Shown here piece after piece: positions 25,948 to 35,037 of a DNA stretch of 64,000 nucleotides. The position numbers and the translations under genes were made by a program. This stretch comes from Brucepastera parasyntrophica (GTDB lineage: Bacteria > Spirochaetota > Spirochaetia > Treponematales > Treponemataceae). The notes beneath the pieces are model-generated. The model saw nothing but the letters and a program-made list of their open reading frames with translations, did no database searches and had not been told where the DNA came from. The stretch spans positions 1,978,501 to 2,042,500 of the forward strand of contig NZ_CP084606.1 of the NCBI RefSeq assembly GCF_022376835.1, given 5' to 3'. The first letter of the stretch is position 1, and every line of letters begins with the position of its first letter.

Positions 25948-26265
25948 ATGGAAACAGATAAAAGAGGGAGCAGGTTTCTGCCCATGACCGAGACAATGTG
26001 CTATATACTTCTTTCATTACGGAAACCGAGGCACGGTTACGGAATCATTCTTCATGTCAGAAAAATTACAAGGGACAGGCTGAAACTGGGAGCCGGGACC
26101 ATATACCAGACGCTTCGGAAACTTGAGGCGGCAAACCTGATTATACCTGTCCGGGAAGAAGACCGGAAAAAACTGTATGTTATAACCAGGACAGGCCGCC
26201 GGCTCCTCCGGGAGGAAACGGACCGCATCGCTGAAATATACAATAACCTGAGGATTGAACGGTGA
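25948..26265 (+). CDS. PadR-family transcriptional regulator
   Basis: A 105-residue winged-helix regulator. MTETMCYILLSLRKPRHGYGII is the family signature (helix 1 and the PxxGYEI-like turn), LGAGTIYQTLRKLEAANLI the recognition helix, and KLYVITRTGRRLL the wing. It is the short form without a long C-terminal dimerisation arm. It overlaps the downstream DUF2812 gene by 4 bp (GTGA), the standard pairing in which the membrane partner senses or transmits a signal. The palindromic operator in front suggests autorepression. Confidence 0.9.
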   Translation: METDKRGSRFLPMTETMCYILLSLRKPRHGYGIILHVRKITRDRLKLGAGTIYQTLRKLEAANLIIPVREEDRKKLYVITRTGRRLLREETDRIAEIYNNLRIER

Positions 26266-26798
26266 AAAAAAAGTGGTCCCTGTTTCCGGCTTTCAGATAT
26301 GTGGTGCCTTCCGATTTTGAACAGTGGCTTGAAAAAATGGACGCAAGAGGCTGGCATCTGGAAAAGACAGGCGGCTGGAGTTCATTTTGCATGGTTTTTA
26401 AAAAAGAAGAACCAAGAAAATTCCGTTATATCTATGACCTGCAGCCCCAGCCATCAAAGGAATATGTAAGCAGCCATGAGTCTGACGGCTGGGAGCTTAC
26501 AGGGAAAACGGGCAGTGTACATATATGGCGGCAAGAATATACGGAAGACAGGCCCGGATCTTTTGGAAACACCAGGACGCTTATAACAAACAATAAAAGG
26601 AATGTTATTGCTTCCCTGTGTTTTCTGATTTTCCTGTTTTTGCTTATTTCGGCGATTATCTGCGTTATGTTCTTTTTTAATGGCGCGAAACTGACTGTCT
26701 GTGGTATCATACAATATATCGCCGCGCTGGCTTTGAGCCTTATTTTTATTATCTATCTTGTTGTGGTGATCGCCAGGTTAATAAAAAAACATACCTGA
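26262..26798 (+). CDS. DUF2812-domain membrane protein
   Basis: A 178-residue protein. The soluble N-terminal part (1-95) is DUF2812: a conserved FEQWLEKMDARGWHLEKTGG, then FRYIYDL and SHESDGWELTGKTGSVHIWR. Two transmembrane helices follow (about 108-132 and 145-168). Its start GTG overlaps the PadR stop, so it is translated with PadR. Function is unknown; co-occurrence with PadR regulators suggests a membrane stress or antimicrobial response. A CCTGACAGC/GCTGTCAGG hairpin overlaps the stop codon and may end the transcript. Confidence 0.85.
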   Translation: MKKKWSLFPAFRYVVPSDFEQWLEKMDARGWHLEKTGGWSSFCMVFKKEEPRKFRYIYDLQPQPSKEYVSSHESDGWELTGKTGSVHIWRQEYTEDRPGSFGNTRTLITNNKRNVIASLCFLIFLFLLISAIICVMFFFNGAKLTVCGIIQYIAALALSLIFIIYLVVVIARLIKKHT

Positions 26799-26901
26799 CA
26801 GCGCCGGCTGTCAGGGAAAAATCCTGCAGCACTCGGCAATAAAAATCGGGAAAATCCTGTTCCGGCAGGGTATAGTTTTTCTTACAGGACAGGAACGTTC
26901 A

Positions 26902-27777
26902 GTGACATTAGACTGGCAGACAAGGATTAATAATGCGATACAGTACATGGAGACTCATCTCGGTGAACCTGCCGATATTGTACGCATTGCGAAAATCGCG
27001 AATTGTTCCGCTTTTCATTTTATGAGAATGTTTGAGGTGATTACAGGCATCAGCCCTGCGGAGTATATCCGGCGACGCCGGCTCTCTCTTGCGGCGCTGA
27101 AGCTTGTTTCCGGCAGGGAAAAAATTCTGGATATCGCGCTTGCCGCGGGGTACGATTCTCCGGATTCTTTTTCCAGGGCCTTCAGGCGCGAGTTTAACTG
27201 CACGCCAAGCAAGGCCAGGCAGGAAGGGACTTCGCTTCATGCATATCCCCCGCTTTCGTTCTCGATTGTCCTGAAAGGAGATAAAGCTATGGAATTCAGA
27301 ATTGAAGAGGGGCCGGCGCTCACACTTACCGGCATCAGTATTACGGTGAATTCAAAAGACGGAAGCAATCTTACAAATATCCCCCGCTTTTGGGATGACT
27401 CGATGCAGGATGGAAGACTGAAACCTTTTTTTGAAAAAGCGGGTGATTCAGCGCTCGGTGTCTGCGGAGTGTGCCATTCCTTCGACATGAAAACGGGAAA
27501 CTTTGTATACAGCATAGCCATCGAAAAACCCCGGGATACAAAGAGTTTGCCGAAGGGCTGCACCGATATACCGGTCCCGGCGTCAACCTGGGGGAAATTT
27601 ACTTCCCGCGGCCCGATGCGCAAAAACTTCCAGGAAACTATAAAGAGAATTTTTTCGGAATGGTTTCCGGCTTCGGGACGGGAACATTCGGGCGCGCCTG
27701 AAATAGAATACTACCCGCCGCTGCCTGATCACGAGGCGGAAGATTACTGGTGCGAGTACTGGGTCCCGCTGAAGTAG
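26902..27777 (+). CDS. AraC-family regulator with GyrI-like effector domain
   Basis: A 291-residue regulator. The two helix-turn-helix units lie at residues 5-105: IVRIAKIANCSAFHFMRMFEVITGISPAEYI then ILDIALAAGYDSPDSFSRAFRREFNCTPSKA, the canonical AraC DNA-binding domain at the N-terminus. The C-terminal 160 residues (EFRIEEGPALTLTGISITV onward, ending WCEYWVPLK) are the GyrI-like ligand-binding domain, as in Rob/SoxS-like multidrug regulators. The start is GTG 26902, preceded by AGGAACG. A second protein of this architecture is at 46918. Confidence 0.9.
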   Translation: MTLDWQTRINNAIQYMETHLGEPADIVRIAKIANCSAFHFMRMFEVITGISPAEYIRRRRLSLAALKLVSGREKILDIALAAGYDSPDSFSRAFRREFNCTPSKARQEGTSLHAYPPLSFSIVLKGDKAMEFRIEEGPALTLTGISITVNSKDGSNLTNIPRFWDDSMQDGRLKPFFEKAGDSALGVCGVCHSFDMKTGNFVYSIAIEKPRDTKSLPKGCTDIPVPASTWGKFTSRGPMRKNFQETIKRIFSEWFPASGREHSGAPEIEYYPPLPDHEAEDYWCEYWVPLK

Positions 27778-27795
27778 ATTTGGAAATCCGGACAG

Positions 27796-27822
27796 GTATC
27801 CGCAGGCAAGACTTGCGGATAC
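27796..27822. terminator. Hairpin between convergent genes
   Basis: GTATCCGCA pairs with TGCGGATAC about a short loop, between the AraC stop (27777) and the carB stop (27841). No U tract on either strand, so it is a weak intrinsic-terminator candidate for both. Confidence 0.45.
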
Positions 27823-27840
27823 ACCTGAACAGGACTTTCC

Positions 27841-30800
27841 TTATACCCTGTATTCTTCCCTGCTTTTTATTTCAAAACCATGAGTTTTATACCACTCCAG
27901 CGCGTCAGTGTACTGTTTAGCGACCTTAATATTGGTAATCAGGGGTATGCTGTAGTCGATGGACATCCGGCGGATAATATAGTCATTTTTAAGTTCAATT
28001 TCCCGGTTGTTTTTCGGAATGTTGATTACCAGATCGATGTCATGGGTTTTTATCGCGTCCGCAATATTCGGCTTTTTGTCGTCGAGGGGCCAGGCCAGAA
28101 TTTCCGCTTCGATTCCGTTGGCGTGAAGGAACCGGGCCGTCCCGCTTGAAGCGGCAAGTTCATAACCCATGTTTCTGAGCTTTCTCGCGCTGTCAATAAA
28201 ATCCACCTTATCTTCAAGAGGGCCCGTCGAAAGAAGAATTTTCCTTTTGGGAATTCCGTATCCGGCTGAAACCATGGCTTTCATAAAGGCGTCCCGTACT
28301 CCCCTGCCGAGGCAGCCGACTTCACCGGTACTCGTCATTTCAACTCCGGCAACCGGATCCGCGCCCTTGAGGCGGGAATAGCTGAACTGGGCTGCCTTTA
28401 CACCGACATAGTCTATATCAAACTGGTTGCCCTGAACCTTTGCTGCTTCAGCCCCGAGCTGGGCTTTTACCGCGAGATCGACAAAATCGGTGCGGAATAC
28501 ATTTGAGCAGAAGGGAATGGAGCGGCTTGCCCTCATGCTGCATTCTATAACCTGTATGTCTGTCCGTTTCGCCAGGAACTGGATATTGAAGGGTCCGGTT
28601 ATTCCGAGTTCGGCCGCTATTTTTCTCGCCGCTTTTTTTATTGCCTGGGCGGTTGAAAGATAAATGCGCTGGGCGGGCAGAACAACGGTAGCGTCTCCGG
28701 AATGTACGCCGGCGTTTTCAATATGCTCGCTTATCGCATATACAAGGATTTCCCCGTTCCGGGCGACCGCATCGATTTCAATTTCCTTTGAGTTTTCTTC
28801 ATAATGTGTAAGCATTACAGGATGTTCGGCGCTTACGGTTATGGTTTTGGAAAGCAGGGTTTTCAGGCTGTTGTCATTCCAGGCTACGTCCTTTGCTTCT
28901 TCGGAAGAAACATTGGCCGGCCGGATGAGAACCGGAAAGCCCGATTTCTGCGCAAAGGTAAAAGCTTCATCAATATGGGTTATCTCTGTCCATTCCGGCT
29001 GACGGATGTGCAGGGTGTCGAGCAGCGCGCTGAATTTATTCCTGTTTTCAGCCCGGTCAATATCGGCGGGATCTGTTCCGAAAACCGGTATGTTCAGCCA
29101 GGAGAGCGGAAGCGCCAGTCTGTTTGCTTCCGTTCCTCCTACGGAAAGGAGTACGCCGTCAGGCCGTTCGGCTTCGTATATGTCAAGTATGCGTTCAAGG
29201 GAGACCTCCTCAAAATACAACCTGTCGCTCACCTCAAAATCCGTGGAGACTGCTTCAGGATTGCAGTTAACCATTATGCTGTATTGGCCGAGGTCTTTAC
29301 ATGTCTGCAGCGCGCTGTAAGCACACCAGTCATATTCGAGACTTGAACCGATATGATAGGGTCCTGATCCCGGTATAAGCGTTCCGCGTTCGGCAGGTTT
29401 TACATCATTGGTTATTCCGGAATAGGTCATATAGAGCATGTTGCTTTTGGACGCATATTCCGCGCTGCAGGTATCGATTTGTTTTACTACCGGCCGCAGA
29501 TTCAGTTCCTGCCGGAACCTTCTTACCTTTTCAGCCCGTGTTTTTAAAATACACGCAATCTGGTCGTCCGAGAAACCGGTCCGTTTTGCGCGGGCGAACT
29601 GTTCTCTGTTTATCACCAAAGAGGAGCGGTCTGCAGGCGAAGCCGCCAGTTCGGTCTCAACTTCAAGAATATTTTTCAGACAGGATATAAAGTACCGGTT
29701 AATATGCGTATATTTATAGATGCGGTCAGCTGACCACCCTTCCCGGAGCGCTGAGTAAATTGCGAAAATATGAAGGTCCGTCGGATCTTTCAGCTCCGCT
29801 TTTATATCCTTGAATATATATCCGTGGCAGGCAATTCCAGTGTTCCGCGGATTTGCCATCCGGACGGCTTTCTGTAACGCTTCCTCAAAGGTTTTTCCGA
29901 AGGCGAGCGCGCTTCCGACCGATTTCATTTCCGCTCCGAGATGCCGGTCCACATTTCTGAATTTTTCAGTATCCCACCGCGGCATTTTTACCGCACAATA
30001 ATCAAAAGACGGTTCAGTACAATAACGTGTAGAGCCTGTCAGTTTATTATCAATTTCCGACAGTGAAAACCCGAGCATTATCTTTGACGCAATAAGGGCA
30101 ATCGGAAAGCCGGACGCCTTTGAGGCAAGGACCGAACTCCGTGAAATCCGCGGGGCCATTTCAATCAGTCTGAAATCTTCCGATGCGGGATCAAGCACAA
30201 ACCGTATATTGGCTTCGCCGATTATATTAAAAAGTCTGGCGGCCCTGAACGCGGCGGTCCTCAGATTTTGCAGCTCGGAATCCGTCAGGGTTTGCGCGGG
30301 TATTACAATGGCCGAATCTCCGTTATGAATACCGGCCGGATCAATATTTTCCATGGTGCAGGCAACTATACAGTTATCCATTGCGTCGCGGAGAATTTCA
30401 AATTCCACTTCTTTCCAGCCGCCGAGCCATTCTTCAACATAAAAGGAATCTGCGCCGGAAAGAGCCTGGGCGCAGTGGAAAGCGAGCTCCTGTTCATTTA
30501 AGCAGCAGTAGGAAGAATTTTCAGTGTCAAAGTTTGTTCTTACCATTACCGGATAACCGTGTTTTGAGGCTATTCGTTCCGCTTCCTTAAATGAAGATAC
30601 CTGTTCTGAACCCGGAACCGGGAGGCCTTCCTGCTTCAGCAGGTTTATAAATTCATTTCTCTGGTCTGTTTTGCTAATCGCGTCAATATCGGTACCCAGT
30701 ATCTGGATGTTGTATTTTTCGAGAACACTCTGTTTGCGGAGCCGGAGGGCGCAGTTAAAAGCCTCTTTTCCCCCGAAACTGACGAGGAGTGAGTCCGGCC

Positions 30801-31050
30801 GTTCCTTTTCGATTATCTGTTCCACAAATTCCGGTGTGACGGGAAGAAAGTATACCGCGTCGGCGATATGCTCCCTCGCCTGTACAGCGGCCATATTCGG
30901 ATTAACCAGTATTGTTCTGATGTTTTCCGATTTGAACGCGCGGATAGCATGGAAGCCCGCATAATCAAATTCTCCCGACTGTCCTATTTTCTGTCCGCCG
31001 GAACCGAGAATCAGCACTGTTTTCGGAGTTGCAATGCGGTATGTGTTCAT
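27841..31050 (-). CDS. carB: Carbamoyl-phosphate synthase large-subunit homologue with degenerate active sites
   Basis: 1069 residues, full length, with the CarB plan: ATP-grasp 1 (1-400), oligomerisation (400-550), ATP-grasp 2 (550-930), MGS-like allosteric domain (930-1060). Sequence style matches the Bacteroidetes/eukaryotic branch (VKQIDTCSAEY, YHIGSSLEYDWC). Both ATP-grasp modules lack catalytic features: the Gly-rich loop after Arg171 reads TNFDTENSSY and after Arg710 reads PANVSSEEAK; metal-binding Asn is Ala299 (EMAPR) and Ser838 (ECSMR); Gln in domain 1 is Arg283; GGQ motifs read GGK and GGT. Glu297, Glu836 and both H-x-GD motifs remain. Normal ATP-dependent synthesis of carbamoyl phosphate is therefore doubtful. 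No frame interruption in 3.2 kb argues for selection. It overlaps carA by 4 bp. Confidence 0.88.
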   Translation of the reverse strand: MNTYRIATPKTVLILGSGGQKIGQSGEFDYAGFHAIRAFKSENIRTILVNPNMAAVQAREHIADAVYFLPVTPEFVEQIIEKERPDSLLVSFGGKEAFNCALRLRKQSVLEKYNIQILGTDIDAISKTDQRNEFINLLKQEGLPVPGSEQVSSFKEAERIASKHGYPVMVRTNFDTENSSYCCLNEQELAFHCAQALSGADSFYVEEWLGGWKEVEFEILRDAMDNCIVACTMENIDPAGIHNGDSAIVIPAQTLTDSELQNLRTAAFRAARLFNIIGEANIRFVLDPASEDFRLIEMAPRISRSSVLASKASGFPIALIASKIMLGFSLSEIDNKLTGSTRYCTEPSFDYCAVKMPRWDTEKFRNVDRHLGAEMKSVGSALAFGKTFEEALQKAVRMANPRNTGIACHGYIFKDIKAELKDPTDLHIFAIYSALREGWSADRIYKYTHINRYFISCLKNILEVETELAASPADRSSLVINREQFARAKRTGFSDDQIACILKTRAEKVRRFRQELNLRPVVKQIDTCSAEYASKSNMLYMTYSGITNDVKPAERGTLIPGSGPYHIGSSLEYDWCAYSALQTCKDLGQYSIMVNCNPEAVSTDFEVSDRLYFEEVSLERILDIYEAERPDGVLLSVGGTEANRLALPLSWLNIPVFGTDPADIDRAENRNKFSALLDTLHIRQPEWTEITHIDEAFTFAQKSGFPVLIRPANVSSEEAKDVAWNDNSLKTLLSKTITVSAEHPVMLTHYEENSKEIEIDAVARNGEILVYAISEHIENAGVHSGDATVVLPAQRIYLSTAQAIKKAARKIAAELGITGPFNIQFLAKRTDIQVIECSMRASRSIPFCSNVFRTDFVDLAVKAQLGAEAAKVQGNQFDIDYVGVKAAQFSYSRLKGADPVAGVEMTSTGEVGCLGRGVRDAFMKAMVSAGYGIPKRKILLSTGPLEDKVDFIDSARKLRNMGYELAASSGTARFLHANGIEAEILAWPLDDKKPNIADAIKTHDIDLVINIPKNNREIELKNDYIIRRMSIDYSIPLITNIKVAKQYTDALEWYKTHGFEIKSREEYRV

Positions 31051-32138
31051 GAGGAAAGTCCTCCATTGCGGACAAGGTCCAGAAAACGGTTATATAAAAA
31101 TACCGTGTCCCTCGGACCCGGGTTTCCTTCGGGATTAAAAAGCACGCCGCAGAAAAGCCCTTTTTTTCCGGTGAAGCCTTCTATGGAATTATCCATATTA
31201 TTCAGGAAAAGTGTTTCCCAGCCGGGCGGCAGAGAGTCTTCATAAATTCCGTATCCATGGTTCTGGGCTGTAATATGGCAGCGTCCGGTTTCAAGATCTA
31301 TGCACGGAACACTTGAACTTCTGTGTCCCCTAGCCATATGAAAGGGAAGAGCGCCTGCCGCGGCGGCCAGTATGGCGGCCCCGTGGCCGGTTGCAAATAC
31401 CGGTTTTTCAAAGGTCAGGGCATTTTTCAGTATGGAACTTGTTTCCCGGTAAAAAGAAGGATCGCTGTTTCCCCCCGAAATAAAAATCCCGTCAAATTCT
31501 TCTCCTGTATAATCGTAATTCCAGGGAACCCGCCGGACTGTTATGCCAGGCGACAGCAGGGATCTGACCGCGCTGCTGCGGACACCGCAGTCAACAAGAA
31601 TCAGTTTTTTTTCTCCGCTGCCGTAATGTATAATCTGCTGGTGAGAAGGCAGCTCGGCCCCGAAGGGTATCGAAGCGAAAGAGACCTCTCTGGTGTTTGA
31701 AACCAGAATCTTGGCCCTCATTGTACCTTTTTCCCTCAGCCGCTGCACAAGAGCCCTTGTGTCAACATCGGAAATTCCCGGGATCTGATATTTTTTCATC
31801 CATTTATCGAGCGTTTTATAAGCGGTTATATGTTCGGTTTCGGCGCTGTAATAGGGGAGAACCAGCCCCGCCGCCTGCACCCTGGCTGACTCAAAAAGTG
31901 TTTCGAGTCCGGATTCGTCTATATTGTTTTGGGGAATTCCGGCGGCGCCAACGCCGGGGGTAGATAATACAAGAATCATGCCCCGGAGCGCAGGATCGCT
32001 CAGCAGCCGGGGGATATCCGCCGTTCCTGTATAGAAAACTATTTCGCCCGCAGCGGAATTAGTATGACCGAATGCTGTTCCTTCATATTCGGTCCCGTCT
32101 TCCAGAATTATGCGGGCTGTCGGTTCAATGTAGACCAA
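31047..32138 (-). CDS. carA: Carbamoyl-phosphate synthase small-subunit homologue lacking the glutaminase residues
   Basis: 363 residues with the CarA N-terminal domain (ARIILEDGTEYEGTAFG; SDVDTRALVQRLREKG) and a class I glutamine-amidotransferase domain (from about 178). The nucleophile loop GICLGHQ is replaced by FATGHGA (248-254), with no Cys between residues 185 and 278. The catalytic His in GHPE is Asn335 (FNPE), and the oxyanion strand SNGPGDP reads SGGNSDP. Glu337 and the ITAQNHG block remain. It cannot hydrolyse glutamine by the known mechanism. Starts at TTG 32138, 31 bp inside argA; ends ATGA into carB. The partner CarB is degenerate too. Confidence 0.85.
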   Translation of the reverse strand: MVYIEPTARIILEDGTEYEGTAFGHTNSAAGEIVFYTGTADIPRLLSDPALRGMILVLSTPGVGAAGIPQNNIDESGLETLFESARVQAAGLVLPYYSAETEHITAYKTLDKWMKKYQIPGISDVDTRALVQRLREKGTMRAKILVSNTREVSFASIPFGAELPSHQQIIHYGSGEKKLILVDCGVRSSAVRSLLSPGITVRRVPWNYDYTGEEFDGIFISGGNSDPSFYRETSSILKNALTFEKPVFATGHGAAILAAAAGALPFHMARGHRSSSVPCIDLETGRCHITAQNHGYGIYEDSLPPGWETLFLNNMDNSIEGFTGKKGLFCGVLFNPEGNPGPRDTVFLYNRFLDLVRNGGLSS

Positions 32139-33529
32139 TGGCTTCTCTCTTTCAGATGGAATATACTATTAGAATAGTATGAGTCTGCCGGGTTTACAAG
32201 GAAAATTTCAAAATTCGAGTACAAGCAGGCGGGATTTTCTTTTTCCATCCCATTTTTTCGGCGCTCTTCGGGCATATAGGCAATATCCGCCGGCCTGAAC
32301 CCAAAGCGTTCAAACCAGTCCGAGGCCTGGGTTGTCAGTACAAACAGTGTTGTCAGCCCGGCTTTTTTCCCCTGTTCAATGAGCCGTTCCATCATTTTGG
32401 GACCGATACCCATATGGGCATAGGCTTCATCCACGGCAATGCCGGCGATTTCTCCCGTATTTTCTTCATACAGATGGAGGGCGGCGCAGGCCCGTATGCC
32501 CCCGTCGATTTCATATACGGTATAATCCGGGAAATCCTGTTCCAGAATTTCTGCGGACCGAGGGAGCAGGGTGCCGTTTTCGACAAAGGGATTCATCAGG
32601 GATAAAACGGAGGGAATATCATCCCTTGTCATACCGCGGAATGTTCCGTAATCGCTGCGGTAAATCATTGTGCCGGAACCGAGTTCGGAAAAAATTTCCG
32701 CGGGAATCACCCCGTCTATATCTCCGTTCAGAATATGTGCTCGGGTAACGCCGCCGAGACAGGCTTTTTTCCCGAATCTCAGAAGTTCGACAATTTTTTC
32801 CATCGCCGGGTTAACGGATTCCTTTTCACGGTTAATCCTGATAAATGTCTCGATATCATCTACCGCGATCGCCGCTATCCTGCCGTCTTCCTCCAGGGAA
32901 ACATTTGCCGGCATGTTATAATCCTTTTCGAAAATAGTTGTTCCATGCCCGATAAAAAAAAGCTTGTCGGCTTTCAGCGCAATGGCCGCCGCGACCGCAA
33001 GTTCATCCGAGGACAGATTGTAGGGCTTTCCTGTTGCAGTCCAGCCGACGCAGGGGAGAATGGGAATAAACCCGTCGTCAATTACCTTCCGAAGGGCGTC
33101 AAGATCGATTTTTTCCACAAACCCGGCGCTTCCGTAGTCTGTGCCGTTAAGTACGCCGTATCCTCGGGCCTGCACCCAGTTTCCGATAACCGCTGTCAAA
33201 TGCCGGGAAGAAAAATGGGTCATTATTCTGTTTGAAACATCGAATGCCGCCATTTTGATGAGATTCATTCCGGATTCATCGGTAATACGGGTTTTATTGC
33301 AGAAGCTCCAGCTGATGCCGTATGAGTCCAATACCCGGGAAATATGAGTCTGCGCGCCGGGCACAACAACGATTTTCATTCCGGTATCATGGAGGAGAGA
33401 CAGATCGTGTACATGCCCGGCAAAAAGCGGAAAATCAATCATGTTGTCATCAATCCTGACAACAATAGTTGAGCCTTTAAATTTCTGGATATACCGTATT
33501 ACATCTCGGATTCGCTCGGTTTGCAGCAT
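32108..33529 (-). CDS. argA: N-acetylglutamate synthase (amino-acid-kinase + GNAT)
   Basis: 473 residues in the ArgA layout: an amino-acid-kinase-fold domain (about 1-285; VVVPGAQTHISRVL, NLSSDELAVAAAIALKADKL) that in relatives binds arginine, and a GNAT domain (about 300-435; EIAGIAVDEAYAHMGIGPKMMERL, LFVLTTQASDWFERFGF) that transfers acetyl from acetyl-CoA to glutamate. Motifs look intact, unlike the carAB partners. It is the first gene of the argA-carA-carB operon, ATG 33529 after AAGGAT. Expected role: first step of arginine synthesis; no other arg gene is in the window. Confidence 0.88.
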   Translation of the reverse strand: MLQTERIRDVIRYIQKFKGSTIVVRIDDNMIDFPLFAGHVHDLSLLHDTGMKIVVVPGAQTHISRVLDSYGISWSFCNKTRITDESGMNLIKMAAFDVSNRIMTHFSSRHLTAVIGNWVQARGYGVLNGTDYGSAGFVEKIDLDALRKVIDDGFIPILPCVGWTATGKPYNLSSDELAVAAAIALKADKLFFIGHGTTIFEKDYNMPANVSLEEDGRIAAIAVDDIETFIRINREKESVNPAMEKIVELLRFGKKACLGGVTRAHILNGDIDGVIPAEIFSELGSGTMIYRSDYGTFRGMTRDDIPSVLSLMNPFVENGTLLPRSAEILEQDFPDYTVYEIDGGIRACAALHLYEENTGEIAGIAVDEAYAHMGIGPKMMERLIEQGKKAGLTTLFVLTTQASDWFERFGFRPADIAYMPEERRKNGMEKENPACLYSNFEIFLVNPADSYYSNSIFHLKERSHWSTLNRQPA

Positions 33530-33723
33530 AATCCTTATGGTACGGCAGAAAAACGGGGAATGTCTAGGGTTAAGCAGTCCGGAACCCGTTTGCTGTTATG
33601 ATTTTTCTGCGTGAAAGGTATTCAAATGGATTTTCCGGTTATTTTATTCCGGTATTATGTTTGAAAATTTGCCTTCAATATCTATAGCAGTATCCGCTAT
33701 TTTAGTGTATACTTCCCCTAGTT

Positions 33724-35028
33724 ATGATATGGAATCCTGAGCATGAATGTATGAATACTGAGTCGCGGTCTGCGCTTCAGTTTGCACGTTTAAAAAACCT
33801 TGTGGAACATGTGTATACAAATGTTCCGTTTTACCGTGAACGGCTTGCCGGAAAGGGAGTTGTTCCGAATGATTTAAAATCTCTCGCCGATATAGCGAAG
33901 CTTCCTTTTACAACCAAGGATGACCTGAGAACTACCTATCCGTATGGCTTGCTTGCGGTTCCGTCTGCCGAAATAGTGGAAATTCATATGTCCAGCGGAA
34001 CTACCGGGATTCCGGTAGTCTGCGCCTATACAAAACAGGATATAGAAGACTGGTCGGAAGGAATGGCGCGTACGCTTGCCGCTTCGGGCGCGACCCGCAA
34101 TGATATTGTCCAGAACGCATACGGATACGGTCTTTTTACCGGCGGTCTTGGCGCCCATTACGGCGCCCAGAAAATAGGCGCGACCATTATACCCATTTCC
34201 TCCGGGAACACTGAAAAACAGCTCATGCTGATGCGTGATTTTAAAACCACCGTATTTACCTGTACGCCATCCTATGCCCTGTATATGTCGGAACAGGCAA
34301 GGGAAATGGGCATTGATCCCACAAAACTGGGCATCCGGGCCGGCTGTTTCGGCGCGGAACCCTGGTCGGAAAATATGCGGAAAGAAATTGAAAAGGCCTG
34401 GAATATAAAGGCTTTTGATATTTACGGGTTAACCGAGATAACCGGCCCGGGGGTTGCTTTTGAATGTGAAATGCAGTACGGCCTTCATATAAATGAAGAT
34501 CTGTGGTATCCGGAAATAATCGACCCGTCTACAGGACAGGTTCTGCCCGACGGGGAAAAGGGTGAACTTGTTATTACTACCATCACCAAGGAAGGGACGC
34601 CTCTGCTGCGCTACCGGACAAGGGATATCACCTATATTATAAAAGAAACCTGCGGCTGCGGGCGCACTACCCGGCGGATACACCGGCTGTTCGGCAGAAC
34701 AGACGATCTGCTCATTATCCGGGGCGTCAATGTCTTCCCCAGCCAGATAGAGCATGCGCTTATTGAAATTCAGGGCGTTGATCCGAACTATCTTATTATC
34801 GTAAGCCGCAACCCCCAGACCCATCTTGATGAAGCCGAGCTTCATGTTGAAGTCAATATAGCGGCCTTTTCCGATGAAACAAAGGATATGGAGTCCCTGC
34901 GGAGCCGTATCGAATCTGTCATGAAGAGCAAACTTGGGATTAATATTAAGGTTAAACTGGTGGAACCGAAGAGCATAGAGCGTTCAATCGGCAAGGCAAA
35001 GCGTGTTATTGACAAACGGCAGATCTAG
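33724..35028 (+). CDS. paaK: Phenylacetate-CoA ligase family protein
   Basis: A 434-residue adenylate-forming enzyme. [15 protein letters not shown] (about 90-105) is the AMP/phosphate loop, [12 protein letters not shown] the second ATP motif, and RYRTRDIT the hinge. A small C-terminal domain ends with GKAKRVID. It activates an aryl acid to its CoA thioester with ATP. A cysteine set (CGCG) near residue 320 is common in this subfamily. It heads a three-gene operon with an ACT-domain protein (9-bp gap) and a LacI regulator. In anaerobes this pair often serves aromatic amino-acid fermentation with indolepyruvate oxidoreductase, which is not in this window. Confidence 0.9.
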   Translation: MIWNPEHECMNTESRSALQFARLKNLVEHVYTNVPFYRERLAGKGVVPNDLKSLADIAKLPFTTKDDLRTTYPYGLLAVPSAEIVEIHMSSGTTGIPVVCAYTKQDIEDWSEGMARTLAASGATRNDIVQNAYGYGLFTGGLGAHYGAQKIGATIIPISSGNTEKQLMLMRDFKTTVFTCTPSYALYMSEQAREMGIDPTKLGIRAGCFGAEPWSENMRKEIEKAWNIKAFDIYGLTEITGPGVAFECEMQYGLHINEDLWYPEIIDPSTGQVLPDGEKGELVITTITKEGTPLLRYRTRDITYIIKETCGCGRTTRRIHRLFGRTDDLLIIRGVNVFPSQIEHALIEIQGVDPNYLIIVSRNPQTHLDEAELHVEVNIAAFSDETKDMESLRSRIESVMKSKLGINIKVKLVEPKSIERSIGKAKRVIDKRQI

Positions 35029-35037
35029 GGAGGATAT

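Noticed and set aside
30268..31245. Plus-strand frames within carA/carB
   Set aside because: Shadows of the overlapping minus-strand operon; no ribosome sites or conserved motifs.
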